A stretch of 64,000 nt of DNA, taken from positions 718,739 to 782,738 of the forward strand of contig NC_081337.1 in the NCBI RefSeq assembly GCF_022539665.2, given 5' to 3'. Position 1 is the stretch's first letter, and each line of letters begins with the position of its first letter. The stretch comes from Daphnia carinata (taxonomy: Eukaryota; Arthropoda; Branchiopoda; Diplostraca; Daphniidae). The translations under genes were made by a program, and so were the position numbers. The notes beneath the pieces were generated by a model, which was not told the origin of the DNA, made no database searches, and worked only from the letters and a program-made list of their open reading frames with translations. Below, piece after piece: positions 31,082-41,079 of this stretch.

Positions 31082-32024
31082 GGAGAGGGAGAAAGACTTC
31101 CAATCGAGCGACCCGAAAATCTGGGATCATCTTGTTGCGTTGATGCGCGACATTCAGAGGAATTACGACGCCGAAAAATTAACACTGACGGATTGGAAAC
31201 AACCGAAGACACTTCTGAAGTATCTGACATCCATTCTGGAGGTGAAAGCCAGTGTACCGATCACGAAGAAGACGAAGAAGCAGACGGAGGAAATTGTGAC
31301 GGAGCTCAAGGAAATTTTCACACGACACGCGAGACAGGTTCTGACTTGCCTAGACGGACAAATTTACAACATAATAGAACTTCAAGTGGTCACACCAACA
31401 ACAAAGCGAGAACTATTCGGCTTCGTTCCAAGACGGGACATCACCGACAGAGACGAGGACGGGAGATACGTGGAAATCATCACCAAAGTGAGCGACACAT
31501 CCCTTCATCTGGAAGAGATCTTGCTGGCGTCCCAACGAACGTTCCTGAAGGAAGTAGCCAACCTAGCGGCATACCTAGAGAAACTACAACTCATCAACAA
31601 TTTGGAGGTACTACAGCCGGAAATCGTATTCCTTTTGGACAAACTGAACAATTTTCCGGAAGCCAACAACCCGTTCTTCGCACAGCAGGCGAGCGACATC
31701 AAGCCAATAATCACGCAAACGGAAAAAAAATTGAGACAATCGCTGACGTTCATACAAACGATACCAACGCAGCAACAAAGCACGCCAATCCAACAAACAT
31801 CGCCGCTGTCGGGAAGCATTCCAAAGAGGAAACGGTCGCGCAGAAGAAACTATCATTTCAATCAGTCACAAACCCTACACTGTCCTACGTACCCTCTACC
31901 CTGTCCTCGAGCCCGCCCACCCAGCCAATCGAATACAACGCAGGGGAATTTAAGGCAATTACGAACGACATTTCAGAACACCCTCAGAATCACAGGGAAG
32001 AACGTTGAATTTTTTAAGATTTGA
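30915..32024 (+). CDS. gypsy-2 second ORF (369 aa), helical, unknown function
   Basis: The sequence is mostly amphipathic helix (KIWDHLVALMRDIQRN, LLASQRTFLKEVANLAAYLE), with a basic KRKRSRRR patch near residue 310. Its base composition from about 31100 on is richer in G+C than the gag and pol after it. It overlaps the gag frame by 20 bases. It could be the body of a fused leading protein joined to the 205-aa ORF by a +1 frameshift. It is not recognisable as gag by motif. Confidence 0.5.
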   Translation: MNKSRVFLQKRRQPLEDQLNVNLQHLFQEIKKKGDSIFQLPNSQLPFLLLAIKSLKEREKDFQSSDPKIWDHLVALMRDIQRNYDAEKLTLTDWKQPKTLLKYLTSILEVKASVPITKKTKKQTEEIVTELKEIFTRHARQVLTCLDGQIYNIIELQVVTPTTKRELFGFVPRRDITDRDEDGRYVEIITKVSDTSLHLEEILLASQRTFLKEVANLAAYLEKLQLINNLEVLQPEIVFLLDKLNNFPEANNPFFAQQASDIKPIITQTEKKLRQSLTFIQTIPTQQQSTPIQQTSPLSGSIPKRKRSRRRNYHFNQSQTLHCPTYPLPCPRARPPSQSNTTQGNLRQLRTTFQNTLRITGKNVEFFKI

Positions 32025-33260
32025 TCCAAACATGGCGGAATCTTGTTCTCCATCAAGAGCGGCCACGGTCGATGATTTGAACGATTTACAAAATAATCAA
32101 CACACTTTTTCCCGTTTACAGCTACTTCCTTCTTTTTCTGGAAATCCCCTGGTGCGTTTTGACTCCTGGTTAGAATCTTTTGAAAGTATAGTAGAAGGAT
32201 CAGGTTGGTCTGAGGGGAAAATTATTCAGATGTTAAGGGCAAAATTGGCTGATAAAGCTTTCTCGATTATTCAGGCAACTTTGAAGGGTCATCCTCACAA
32301 CTATGCTTTAATTAAAGAATCTCTTCTTGATCATTTTCATGGTGACGAAAATGCTGATTTTTATCAAAAGAAGTTTAATAAAGCTAAGCGTAAGCCAGGG
32401 GAAAAGATTATAGAATATGCTCATCGTTTGCAGGAAATTTTCAAACGCGCATATCCTGTAGGCTATTCAGAAGCATCTTTTGCTATAATTCTTATGCAAA
32501 AATTTATAGAGGGGAAGGTTCCAAATTACAATCGCAAGTTAAATATAAATAATTTAAGAATTTTAATGATCTTATTTCGGCAATTCGAATGTATGCATTG
32601 CGACTGGAAGCCATGGAAACGGATAGGGAAAAACATGATTTTATTAGGGCAGTGACTGAGCCTCCTGACACCAAAGACGCAGAATTAAAAGAACTAAAGG
32701 AAATAGTATTGGAGCAAAAAGAATTCGTCAAAAATGCCGTAGCAAATATCAGACAGGGAAGCAAACAAGTCGATGACCCAAAAACTGAAAAGGAGGAAAT
32801 TAAGAGCGCACTTCTTGAGCTAACGCAAGCGGTAAGGCAATTGCAATTTGATAAAAACGTATCAAGTGCACCCTATAAGAAGCAAGTTTCGTTCCAAACT
32901 AGTAACAGTAACCAGGATAGGAATTGGAGACCTCCGCAGCAGAATAACAATAACAATGGCGCACAACCTTTCAATAAATTCCCGGATAGGCCTACAGCTC
33001 ATAAAACCCCTTTTTCAAAACCAGCTGGTGATTCCAACCATAAGCCTACACAGCCACAGCTGATTTGCAATTTTTGTGGATATAAGGGTCATTCTCAGAC
33101 AAATTGTTACAAATATCAACGGCAAAGTTTGGAACAAGCTCAGTCACCAATATGCTATTCATGTCGGGAAATTGGCCATAAATCAAAGAACTGTCCAAAG
33201 GCAAAAAACCAGAGTAGGCCTAACATTCCAGGTCCGCCTCCGAATCAGGGAAACCAATAG
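32005..33260 (+). pseudogene. gypsy-2 gag with two CCHC zinc knuckles, one frameshift
   Basis: The N-terminal capsid region (32033-32560) has the retrotransposon-gag helices (LPSFSGNPLVRFDSWLESFE, IIQMLRAKL, KRKPGEKIIEYAHRLQEIF). A single-base indel between ~32540 and 32590 moves the frame. The C-terminal part (32589-33260) has a coiled segment and two knuckles, CNFCGYKGHSQTNC and CYSCREIGHKSKNC. The stop TAG at 33258-33260 lies two codons after a -1 slippery site. Confidence 0.8.
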
Positions 33261-33313
33261 GTATCAACTGTAACTTCGGGTCAGTTGATAGGGAGCCTCC
33301 GTTTAAATCCCGA
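33248..33313 (+). promoter_or_regulatory. -1 ribosomal frameshift signal at gag/pol boundary
   Basis: The slippery heptamer G GGA AAC (33248-33254) is in the gag frame. After a 7-nt spacer comes a perfect 9-bp stem (TATCAACTG 33262-33270 / CAGTTGATA 33282-33290). Its loop TCGGG (33276-33280) can pair with CCCGA at 33309-33313 to form an H-type pseudoknot. Slipping -1 enters the pol frame, bypassing the TAG at 33258. Confidence 0.75.
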
Positions 33314-35515
33314 CAAGTCGCAAAATTAACAACCATAACGAATGAATCGACACCGAGAATTCCATTGAAAATTCATCAGATCCCATTTCAAGCATTATTC
33401 GATACAGGAGCGTCTAAGAGTATTATTCATGAGAGATTATTTAAGAAATTACCCCAAAGAGGTCAAGTGATCTGCAGTCAACTTGATTTTGATTTATACG
33501 ATGTAGGGGAGAAAAAATTACACACGCTGGGGAGCGTTACTTTACCCGTGCGATACGGAGAGTCAGTTTTGGAACAAGAGTTTATTGTTACAAATGGTGT
33601 TTCTGTGGACTGTATACTTGGATGGGACGCAATCCAGAAACACGGATTTCGGCTTGATGGAGAAGCCAAGAGCATTTATTTAGCAAGAGATAAGCAGGGA
33701 TCAGCTATTTCTAGCATTCCGGACATGGCAGTTACTTCGGTCAAAAAGACGACGTTATCTCGTCAGACGTCGCTAGTAATTGCCGCACAAATGAAAGGGT
33801 CATTTCCGTTTGTTCCGCCGAATACAGCTTTTATATTTACCCCAGCAGAAGATTTGCCGGCCGGCGTTTTTATTGAGGAGTTCGTAGGAAAAGTATCGAG
33901 AGATGGAAAATATAATATTCTAGTTGAAAATCATTCGTTAAATCAAGTCAAAATTCCTAGGGATACGAAGTTAAGTGGCATCGAAGTTACTACTCGAGCG
34001 ATCGGAAAAATTTCTTTAAATCAAGTTGAGGACAGGCCTAACGTAGTAAAAGAGCCTATTGTAATTCCGGAGGTCGACCCCGAATTTCAAACACAGCTCG
34101 CTAAATTATTAAATGACTTTCACGACTTGTTCACTGCAAAAGATTCAGAATTAGGCAACGCAGATCTTATAAAACATACAATTGATAAACAGGGACGAGG
34201 CCCTATTCGACAACGCCCATATAGAGTTACAAATAATCAAAGAAAATTATTGGAGGATAAGGTACAAGAAATGCTTGATGCGAATGTAATTCAAAACTCG
34301 CATTCGCCATGGGCTTCACCTGTGGTTTTAGTTGAGAAAAAAGGTGGAGAAGTCAGGTTTTGCGTCGATTATCGGAAATTAAATAGTATCACAAAGAAAG
34401 ATTCGTTTCCTATGCCAAGGATAGATGAAACATTGGATAAATTGTATGGGAAGAAATTTTTTACTACTCTCGACTTAGATGCGGATATTGGCAAATTCAG
34501 GTAGATGAGCCAGCTATAGAAAAAACAGCATTTGTTGTAGAAAATAATCTTTACGAATTTAAGCGTATGGCATTTGGCTTGTGCAATGCACCTGCCACAT
34601 TTCAAAGACTAATGAATTATGTACTGAAAGACGTTTTGGGAAGTAAGGCATTAGTTTATTTGGATGATGTAATAATCTTTTCGGATAATTTCGAGGACCA
34701 TTTGAGGGATATTCGGGAAATTTTTCAACTACTACAGGATGCAAATTTAAAATTAAAACTTAAAAAATACCAGTTTATTAAACGATCGGTAAATTATTTA
34801 GGCCATGTCATTTCGACTGAAGGAATTAAGCCAGATCCAGGGAAAATCGATAAAATAGCGAATTATAAAACACCTTCTTCTGTAGATGAAGTAAGATCAT
34901 TTTTGGGATTAGCCGGATATTATAGGAGATTCATTGAAAATTTTGGATCAATTTCTAAGCCATTGACCAGATTAACTCATAAAGACCTTAGCAAAAAACC
35001 TTTTGTTTGGGGTACTGAGGAGCAAAATGCCTTTGAAAAATTGCGAACTTCTCTCGTTACGCCCCCAGTATTAGTCTACCCCAATTTCAATGAAAAATTT
35101 TTACTTTTCACAGACGCATGTGATTATGGAATAGGAGCGGTACTTTCGCAGATACAAAATGGCCACGAACATCCGATAGCGTATTCTAGTAGACAATTAA
35201 CGAAAGCTGAGATGAAATATGCCACTACAGAAAAGGAAGCTTTAGCAGTGATTGATGCGATTAAACATTTTAGACATTATCTATTGGATAAGCCATTCGA
35301 AATTATTAGTGATCATCGTCGATTACAGTGGCTTAAAGATCAAAAGGATAACAATGGGAGATTAGGACGATTTGCTATATTATTAGCTGCGGCCAATTAT
35401 GAATTAAAGTATAGGCCTGGTCGTATTCACCAAAATGGTGACTGTTTGTCACGTTTAAAAGTGGCTAATATTCAAACGGGAAAAAATATTAAATTTATTT
35501 GTGAAAAAGATTGGC
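33255..35515 (+). pseudogene. gypsy-2 pol: protease, RT, RNase H; one frameshift
   Basis: The frame enters from the frameshift site. The aspartic protease has ALFDTGASKSIIHERL with the catalytic DTGA, then ILGWDAIQKHG. RT begins SPWASPVVLVEKKGGEVRFC and has TTLDLD; a net one-base loss at ~34484 ends this frame at 34502-34504. The next frame carries FGLCNAPATFQRLM and VYLDDVIIFSDN (catalytic YLDD), then RNase H (FTDACDYGIGAVLS, ATTEKEALAVIDAI, ISDHRRLQWLKDQ). The MULE insertion cuts it at 35515. Confidence 0.9.
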
Positions 35516-36141
35516 GGTGAAATAGGACTGAAACGAAATAGGACTGGAGAAATAGGACTGAAAATTTCCAGTCCTATTTCTACCGGAGAAATAGGACTGG
35601 GAGAAATAGGACTGACTTTTTTTAACTTTAAGGACAGTCCTATTTCTCCATGCCAGCAGTCCTATTCTCCTCAGCATCAGTCCTATTTCTCCTTAGAAAT
35701 AGTCCTATTTATTTTATTTTGTTCCAATAGGAACGATATGCCTCCAATCCGGTAGGCAACATATTGCGTAAGAGCGTCGGCTTATATCCATTTCCCTTTG
35801 TAAAAAGTCGATGGTGTTAATTCATAACTTAAATGGTTCACCAAACATTTATCTTTTATCCTATTTTAATTTAAATTGCAGGGGACCATTAAATATGTTG
35901 TATCTAATATAGTTCATTTAATAAAATACTACAACGACCACACCAGAAATATTTATTAAATTTTTCTTACTTTTTAGTGCATAAATAACTTTTCCAGTTG
36001 CACTCATGTTGTACTTGCTCATACAACTATCAGCAACGAATAACAAGCAAGTCTTACCATATCGGTAGCGCTCTAACCTGTGACACGGATAGTCCTATGT
36101 TCGATTCTCCGTGGTTACATTTCTTCTGAGGTTTTTAATAA
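35516..36141 (+). repeat. MULE left inverted end
   Basis: Begins GGTGAAATAGGACTGAAACG. Carries the GAAATAGGACTG cluster (35516-35705) and a tRNA-like segment at 36054-36119 with GTTCGATTCTCC as B-box-like element. Confidence 0.9.
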
Positions 36142-37595
36142 TTATTCTATGAAAGAATTTTTTGGTGTTTAGGGTAATACTTCTGAAATGGCAAATAATG
36201 GTAGTTCTGAATTCCCAATTTTGCGGTTTCAGCATTTCAGCCAGTCAGTATTTAGATCTTCATGGTGTAGGTTGTCGACGGTGCTTCGAATGTAATGTGC
36301 TAATCATCTGTTGTTCGTGTCCAGCGGCCTGCCCAGTTCCTGCCCAGCTGCGGATTGTTTCTAAGAATTTCACTAGTGCTAGTATTGTATTAATATAGGC
36401 AACGGTTCGAGTGAAATTTAAGTCTTGAGACTTGTCACCTCAATGGGCATCGATTGGTTTCACAGTTCGTCGTGACCAATTGAGCAGGTCAAGGACCTTC
36501 AGTTAAATAGATATCTTAGTCGGGACGAATGACTAGATTAGAAATATTTACGATAGTTATTTAATTACATCTGCAAATTATGGGTATGCTACCTAACTAT
36601 ACTACGTCACTTAATGCTTTTACTTTTTTTATTGTGTTTCAACTGCTTATGTTTTACTAATTTTTTTTTTCTTCTTTTTCTTCTTTGTAGGTTTTGAGTG
36701 GCAATTTTTTTACAGTTTACTCAGGCCGGTTTAACGCTTTTTTATTTCTTAAGTTCTTTTTTTGCCTTTTTCATTAATTTTATTTTTCTTTTTTCATAGG
36801 GAGCTTGATCAACGAATTCTTAAACTGTTCTTCCGGACAATTGAAAGCTTTTGCTTTCTCTTATCACTCGTTTGGTAAATGGTTGGAAGGATTTAAACAG
36901 AAGTTATATGGAGTACATTGGTATAATTATTTCAATTTTATTTTTTTTAGAACAATCATCTTCTCGGGAATTGTGGCCACGAACTAAAACCATCAATCGG
37001 CACATTAGTTGTCGCTTGCACAACAAGTATTATCGTAATAATTCAAGCATAATGTATTACATTACATATTACATTAAAATAAAAAAGTCAATTGAGATTA
37101 TGTAAGTTTATTTATAAAGTATGTTAATTTGTAAACATTCGTCAAATAAAATACATGTTACAAACAAACAAATGTTATTCAATTATAGACATATCTAGTT
37201 CATCATTAATATTATTTATAGCAACATTAAGGGCATGAGGAAACAATAGCGGGAAAAGGTGATCTAAGCTCTAAAACTATTTCTTCTAGTAGATCCATTG
37301 TAGATAGCTAAAAACAATGATTAGTTATAGGGAAACTTTTTTTTCTTGTAAATTTAGAAAACATACCTCATTATTTTGATAGCGCGCCCAAGAACAGTAC
37401 GGAATTCTTAAGTTGGGTCTCTTTCTTCCGGTGAGCCCTTATTTTGTCATGGCAGAGTAGAGTAAGGGAAACTTCTTCAGCCAGTTTCCGCAATACCATT
37501 GTCATCTTGTAGAATTTTAAATTAGATCCGCCTGCCCACTACAAACATTTTTGTTATTAATTATTCATTACATATTATTGTTCAATAAATTACCT
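36142..37595. other. MULE interior, left part, no gene assigned
   Basis: Short plus-strand frames (36162-36398, Cys-rich GCRRCFECNVLIICCSC; 36805-36987) and AT-rich DNA. No recognised motif. It may include cargo or the 3' end of the transposase gene. Confidence 0.35.
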
Positions 37596-38300
37596 TGTTC
37601 CATTGGTGGTGCATTCCTTCGCAGTCGTTATTGGTACGCGTTAAGATGTTGAAGCATGACCAGATTGCCCCGAATCCATATAATCCATGAGTGCTGAAAG
37701 TGCTAGGTGCTGAGCTCTTCAACGCGTCAAACAACCAGGAATTTTACCAGCTACAAAAAATTAAAGTTCAAAATGTTATTTATGACAATTAAATATAACA
37801 TTTGTGTGCTATTTACCTGGAAGATATGCAAGGCATAGCAGGCGAAACACAAAGTCTCGCACTGGATTCGGTCCCTTGTTGTTGTAGAGGGTGGCAAGGT
37901 GAAGATCGATTTTTCAAACGTTTGGCACCACAGCAAAAGTGCTGGCAATCCACAAAGTGCCTGCGGACAGCCGTAAATATAGCACGTTCGAAATCGGTCA
38001 CGATCCGCTGGACTCTAGGAAGGGGGATTATATCCTATTGCAATATAAAATTTATTATTTTTACATAACAAACTATTTGTAAATGAGATAGTATCTATAC
38101 CTTTATCTTCTCGAAGACAGCGCTATAGTCGGCTGCTCTTCTCCTGGTCATGCAAATCTCTTCTTTCTATTCGCCGCCGGCAACTATCTTCAACTTCCTC
38201 GGCTTTAGCACCCATAAATCTTCTTCATCAATTTTATTTCAAAGTCAATATAAATATTAACTTAATCCTTTGGCATACGTCACTTGATGAGTAATGCTAT
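37596..38300 (-). pseudogene. MULE transposase remnant, multi-exon, minus strand
   Basis: Three minus-strand coding pieces fit the MULE domain. 38101-38170 encodes MTRRRAADYSAVFEKIK and ends at a GT donor. 37860-38030, after an AG acceptor, encodes VQRIVTDFERAIFTAVRRHF, containing the conserved TDFE (second catalytic Asp) and a following CQHFCC, then goes out of frame. 37596-37740 encodes RTNNDCEGMHHQWNK, the conserved RTNN-x-EGxH block. Frameshifts make it non-functional. Confidence 0.65.
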
Positions 38301-38527
38301 GTCATGCTCGGCCATAATTCGGTGGTAGAATCCAAAGAAGTTGAGGAATTGTTAAAATGTTAAATTACAAATAATTTATTTTTCGCCCATCTAATCTACC
38401 ATCTCCTCTCTCATCCATTCTCTTGTATCTCAACAGTTCTTCTTGCTCCTGGTGAGGAACTATCTTTCATACAGGCGAAGATTCATTAACATTCTTCTAC
38501 TATTCATAGTAAACTTAACCGCAAATG

Positions 38528-39154
38528 TTATTAAAAACCTCAGAAGAAATGTAACCACGGAGAATCGAACATAGGACTATCCGTGTCACAGGTTAGAGCG
38601 CTACCGATATGGTAAGACTTGCTTGTTATTCGTTGCTGATAGTTGTATGAGCAAGTACAACATGAGTGCAACTGGAAAAGTTATTTATGCACTAAAAAGT
38701 AAGAAAAATTTAATAAATGTTTCTGGTGTGGTCGTTGTAGTATTTTATTAAATGAACTATATTAGATACAACATATTTAATGGTCCCCTGCAATTTAAAT
38801 TAAAATAGGATAAAAGATAAATGTTTGGTGAACCATTTAAGTTATGAATTAACACCATCGACTTTTTACAAAGGGAAATGGATATAAGCCGACGCTCTTA
38901 CGCAATATGTTGCCTACCGGATTGGAGGCATATCGTTCCAATGGGAACAAAATAGAATAAATAGGAGTATTTCTAAGGAGAAATAGGACTGATGCCGAGG
39001 AGAAATAGGACTGCTGGCATGGAGAAATAGGACTGTCCTAAAAGTTTTAAAAAGTCAGTCCTATTTCTCGCAGTCCTATTTCTCCGGTAGAAATAGGACT
39101 GGAAATTTTCAGTCCTATTTCTCCAGTCCTATTTCGTTTCAGTCCTATTTCACC
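38528..39154 (-). repeat. MULE right inverted end
   Basis: Mirror of 35516-36141, ending CCTATTTCACC at 39154, with a few differences. It includes the second tRNA-like segment (about 38553-38618). Confidence 0.9.
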
Positions 39155-39595
39155 GGCTACCGTGAAAAGCAGTTAGAAGATGAACTTTGTATAGCTATTA
39201 AGAATTATTTAGAGAAAGGAGAGCTAAATGAAGTTTTTCAACAATCTAGGCCAGATTGGGTAAAAGAAATTGAATATTTTGAAATTATTGAAGGGACTCT
39301 TTATCGGCATGAGTTGCCTTTTTCAAATAGCAAGCGCAGCGAAGTAAATTATCAATTGGTGTTACCTGTATCGCTCCGCCATCTAGTGCTCAAGGAATTA
39401 CATGATGCACCGATGGGAGGACATTTAGCATTTTATAAAACTTATTTAAAAGTGAAAAATAATTATTATTGGCCTAACATGAGGAGCGAGATTAAAGAAT
39501 ATTGCCAAGCTTGCGAAATATGTATAGCCAACACTTCCTCCACATATAGAGCACTTTTGCACCCCCATGAAGTTGCCAAAGCTTCTTTTCAAGTA
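39155..39595 (+). pseudogene. gypsy-2 integrase N-terminus, truncated
   Basis: An open frame resumes right after the MULE (YREKQLEDELCIAIKN) and reaches the integrase zinc-binding domain: LKELHDAPMGGHLAF (His pair) and YCQACEICI (Cys pair), the HHCC module. It is cut at 39595 by TA-element copy 2 before the catalytic DDE core. Beyond the far end of that element (52338) no integrase sequence could be recognised. Confidence 0.8.
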
Positions 39596-40624
39596 AGGTA
39601 AAAGAGCGAATTGGGACACAGGCCCGGCTCCTGCTAATTTGGGACAACATATGCACATATCTTCGCTTCACGAATCGCATACCAATAATGGTTCTATTGG
39701 GACATCTTATAGGGGAATTATAAACTAAAAGGGGGGTTATACAATTTGTCCAAAGGGCAAATTATAAAACGTAACAATACCCGAGAAAACGATAATTGAA
39801 ATCTGTGCGTATTGCTTGCGGGCGAATAACGTATACAGTGCACTACTTATAAGTTGACACCTAGACGACACAGGAAATATATAAGGTAAAATTGAAGAAA
39901 CCCATTAACTAATTATATCAAACCGTAGAGAAAGTTAAGGACTACAAATTAAGTACAAGTCTGTCCCATTAAATACTAATTTTATGCCAATGTCAACAAT
40001 AAGAAAAAAAAACCATTCTTGCTAATTTGGGACAGCCGACGCTAATTTGGGACACAGATATTTTCGAAAAAAACAAAACACATTTTTTTTTCAAGAGTTT
40101 TACATCAATCGATGCAGAATTCAAAAAGAAATCGATTGATGTGGGATATCTTTACGTTTTTTTGTATCCTTTTGGTAGAAATTGCAAAAAAATACTTTGA
40201 GGACTTAGATTCTAGTCTGGCTTCATCCACGCAGCTTTTTTTTTTATTAACTTACATCCCTTCACATTTTTTTCGTAACTTCAGAGCTAACATACTCTTT
40301 GTAATTTAAAGGTAATTTGGTATTTTTTGTCTCATCTTATGAGATAGTAAACAAGAATTTCTTAGGAAACTGTTGTCCCTTATTGGGACACTAGCTTTTT
40401 TCCAAATGTTTCTGGAATTCCAGTAGTTTTTCACGCTTTTCATGGTCTTTTTACTTTTCCTAATAGAAATTTACAAATAGGTTATTATGTTTAAGTAAAA
40501 ATATTTTTTAAAACTGTTTTCCCCTTCCGGTCATAGTCCCATTTGTTTATGCTTTACGTAAAAGCACTAATTTGGGACATTGTTTGCGAAGAAAATGGGA
40601 TGGCGGGATTTTTTTCCCGAAAAC

Positions 40625-40695
40625 TCCCGAGGTAGCCCAGCGGATGAATGCTTGGCTAGGGAGACGAAGGTCTGAGGTTCAATCCTCACCATCGA
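40625..40695 (+). other. tRNA-like sequence in copy 2 left arm
   Basis: A-box TAGCCCAGCGG and B-box GAGGTTCAATCCTC are both close to consensus, with a GAGG...CCTC T-stem. The anticodon arm is poor, so it could be a Pol III promoter without being a tRNA. Confidence 0.55.
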
Positions 40696-40854
40696 TGATA
40701 AATTGCTTGTTTATTAATTCGTCCAATGAATTTATGTAGCGTGAAAGATGTGAATCTACCACGTCAAATAAACTCTAAAAAAAGTAACATTTCCGCTTAC
40801 ATTTTGGGTTTTTTTCAAATATTGTTTATAAATACAAACTTACCAACAACAGTT

Positions 40855-40918
40855 AGATGGCTCAGTGGTAAAGCACTAGCATTCCGATCGTAAGGACTGA
40901 AGTCCAATCCCAGGTAGT
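40855..40918 (+). other. second tRNA-like sequence in copy 2 left arm
   Basis: A-box TGGCTCAGTGGTAAAGC and B-box-like AGTCCAATCCC; counterpart of 24464-24528. Confidence 0.5.
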
Positions 40919-41079
40919 GGTTAAATGTTAATACTTGTTTGATAAAAGGATAGGAAGCTGCATTACCAGTAAACATATGCTGACTAACAAAAATAAATTA
41001 TAATGAGTTTTTCATTTTTCTGTTTCAAAGATGGCTTACACTACAGAGGATCTAGAGAATGCGGTCGCAACCTACATCC

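Larger units (their letters stand above)
35516..39154. mobile_element. MULE (Mutator-like) transposon with ~626-bp inverted ends
   Basis: The inverted ends at 35516-36141 and 38528-39154 are nearly identical. The outer ~190 bp of each holds about ten copies of GAAATAGGACTG in both orientations, and the inner end has a tRNA-like segment. The middle encodes remnants of a MULE transposase on the minus strand. A 3-bp GGC flanks both sides, shorter than the 8-10 bp usual for Mutator, so the target duplication is unclear. It lies between the RNase H and integrase regions of gypsy-2. Confidence 0.75.

Noticed and set aside
31193-32008. 271-codon plus-strand frame overlapping the gypsy-2 second ORF
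   Set aside because: It lies entirely within the 369-codon ORF in another frame, has a low-complexity His/Thr/Glu-rich product and no motif; treated as a shadow.
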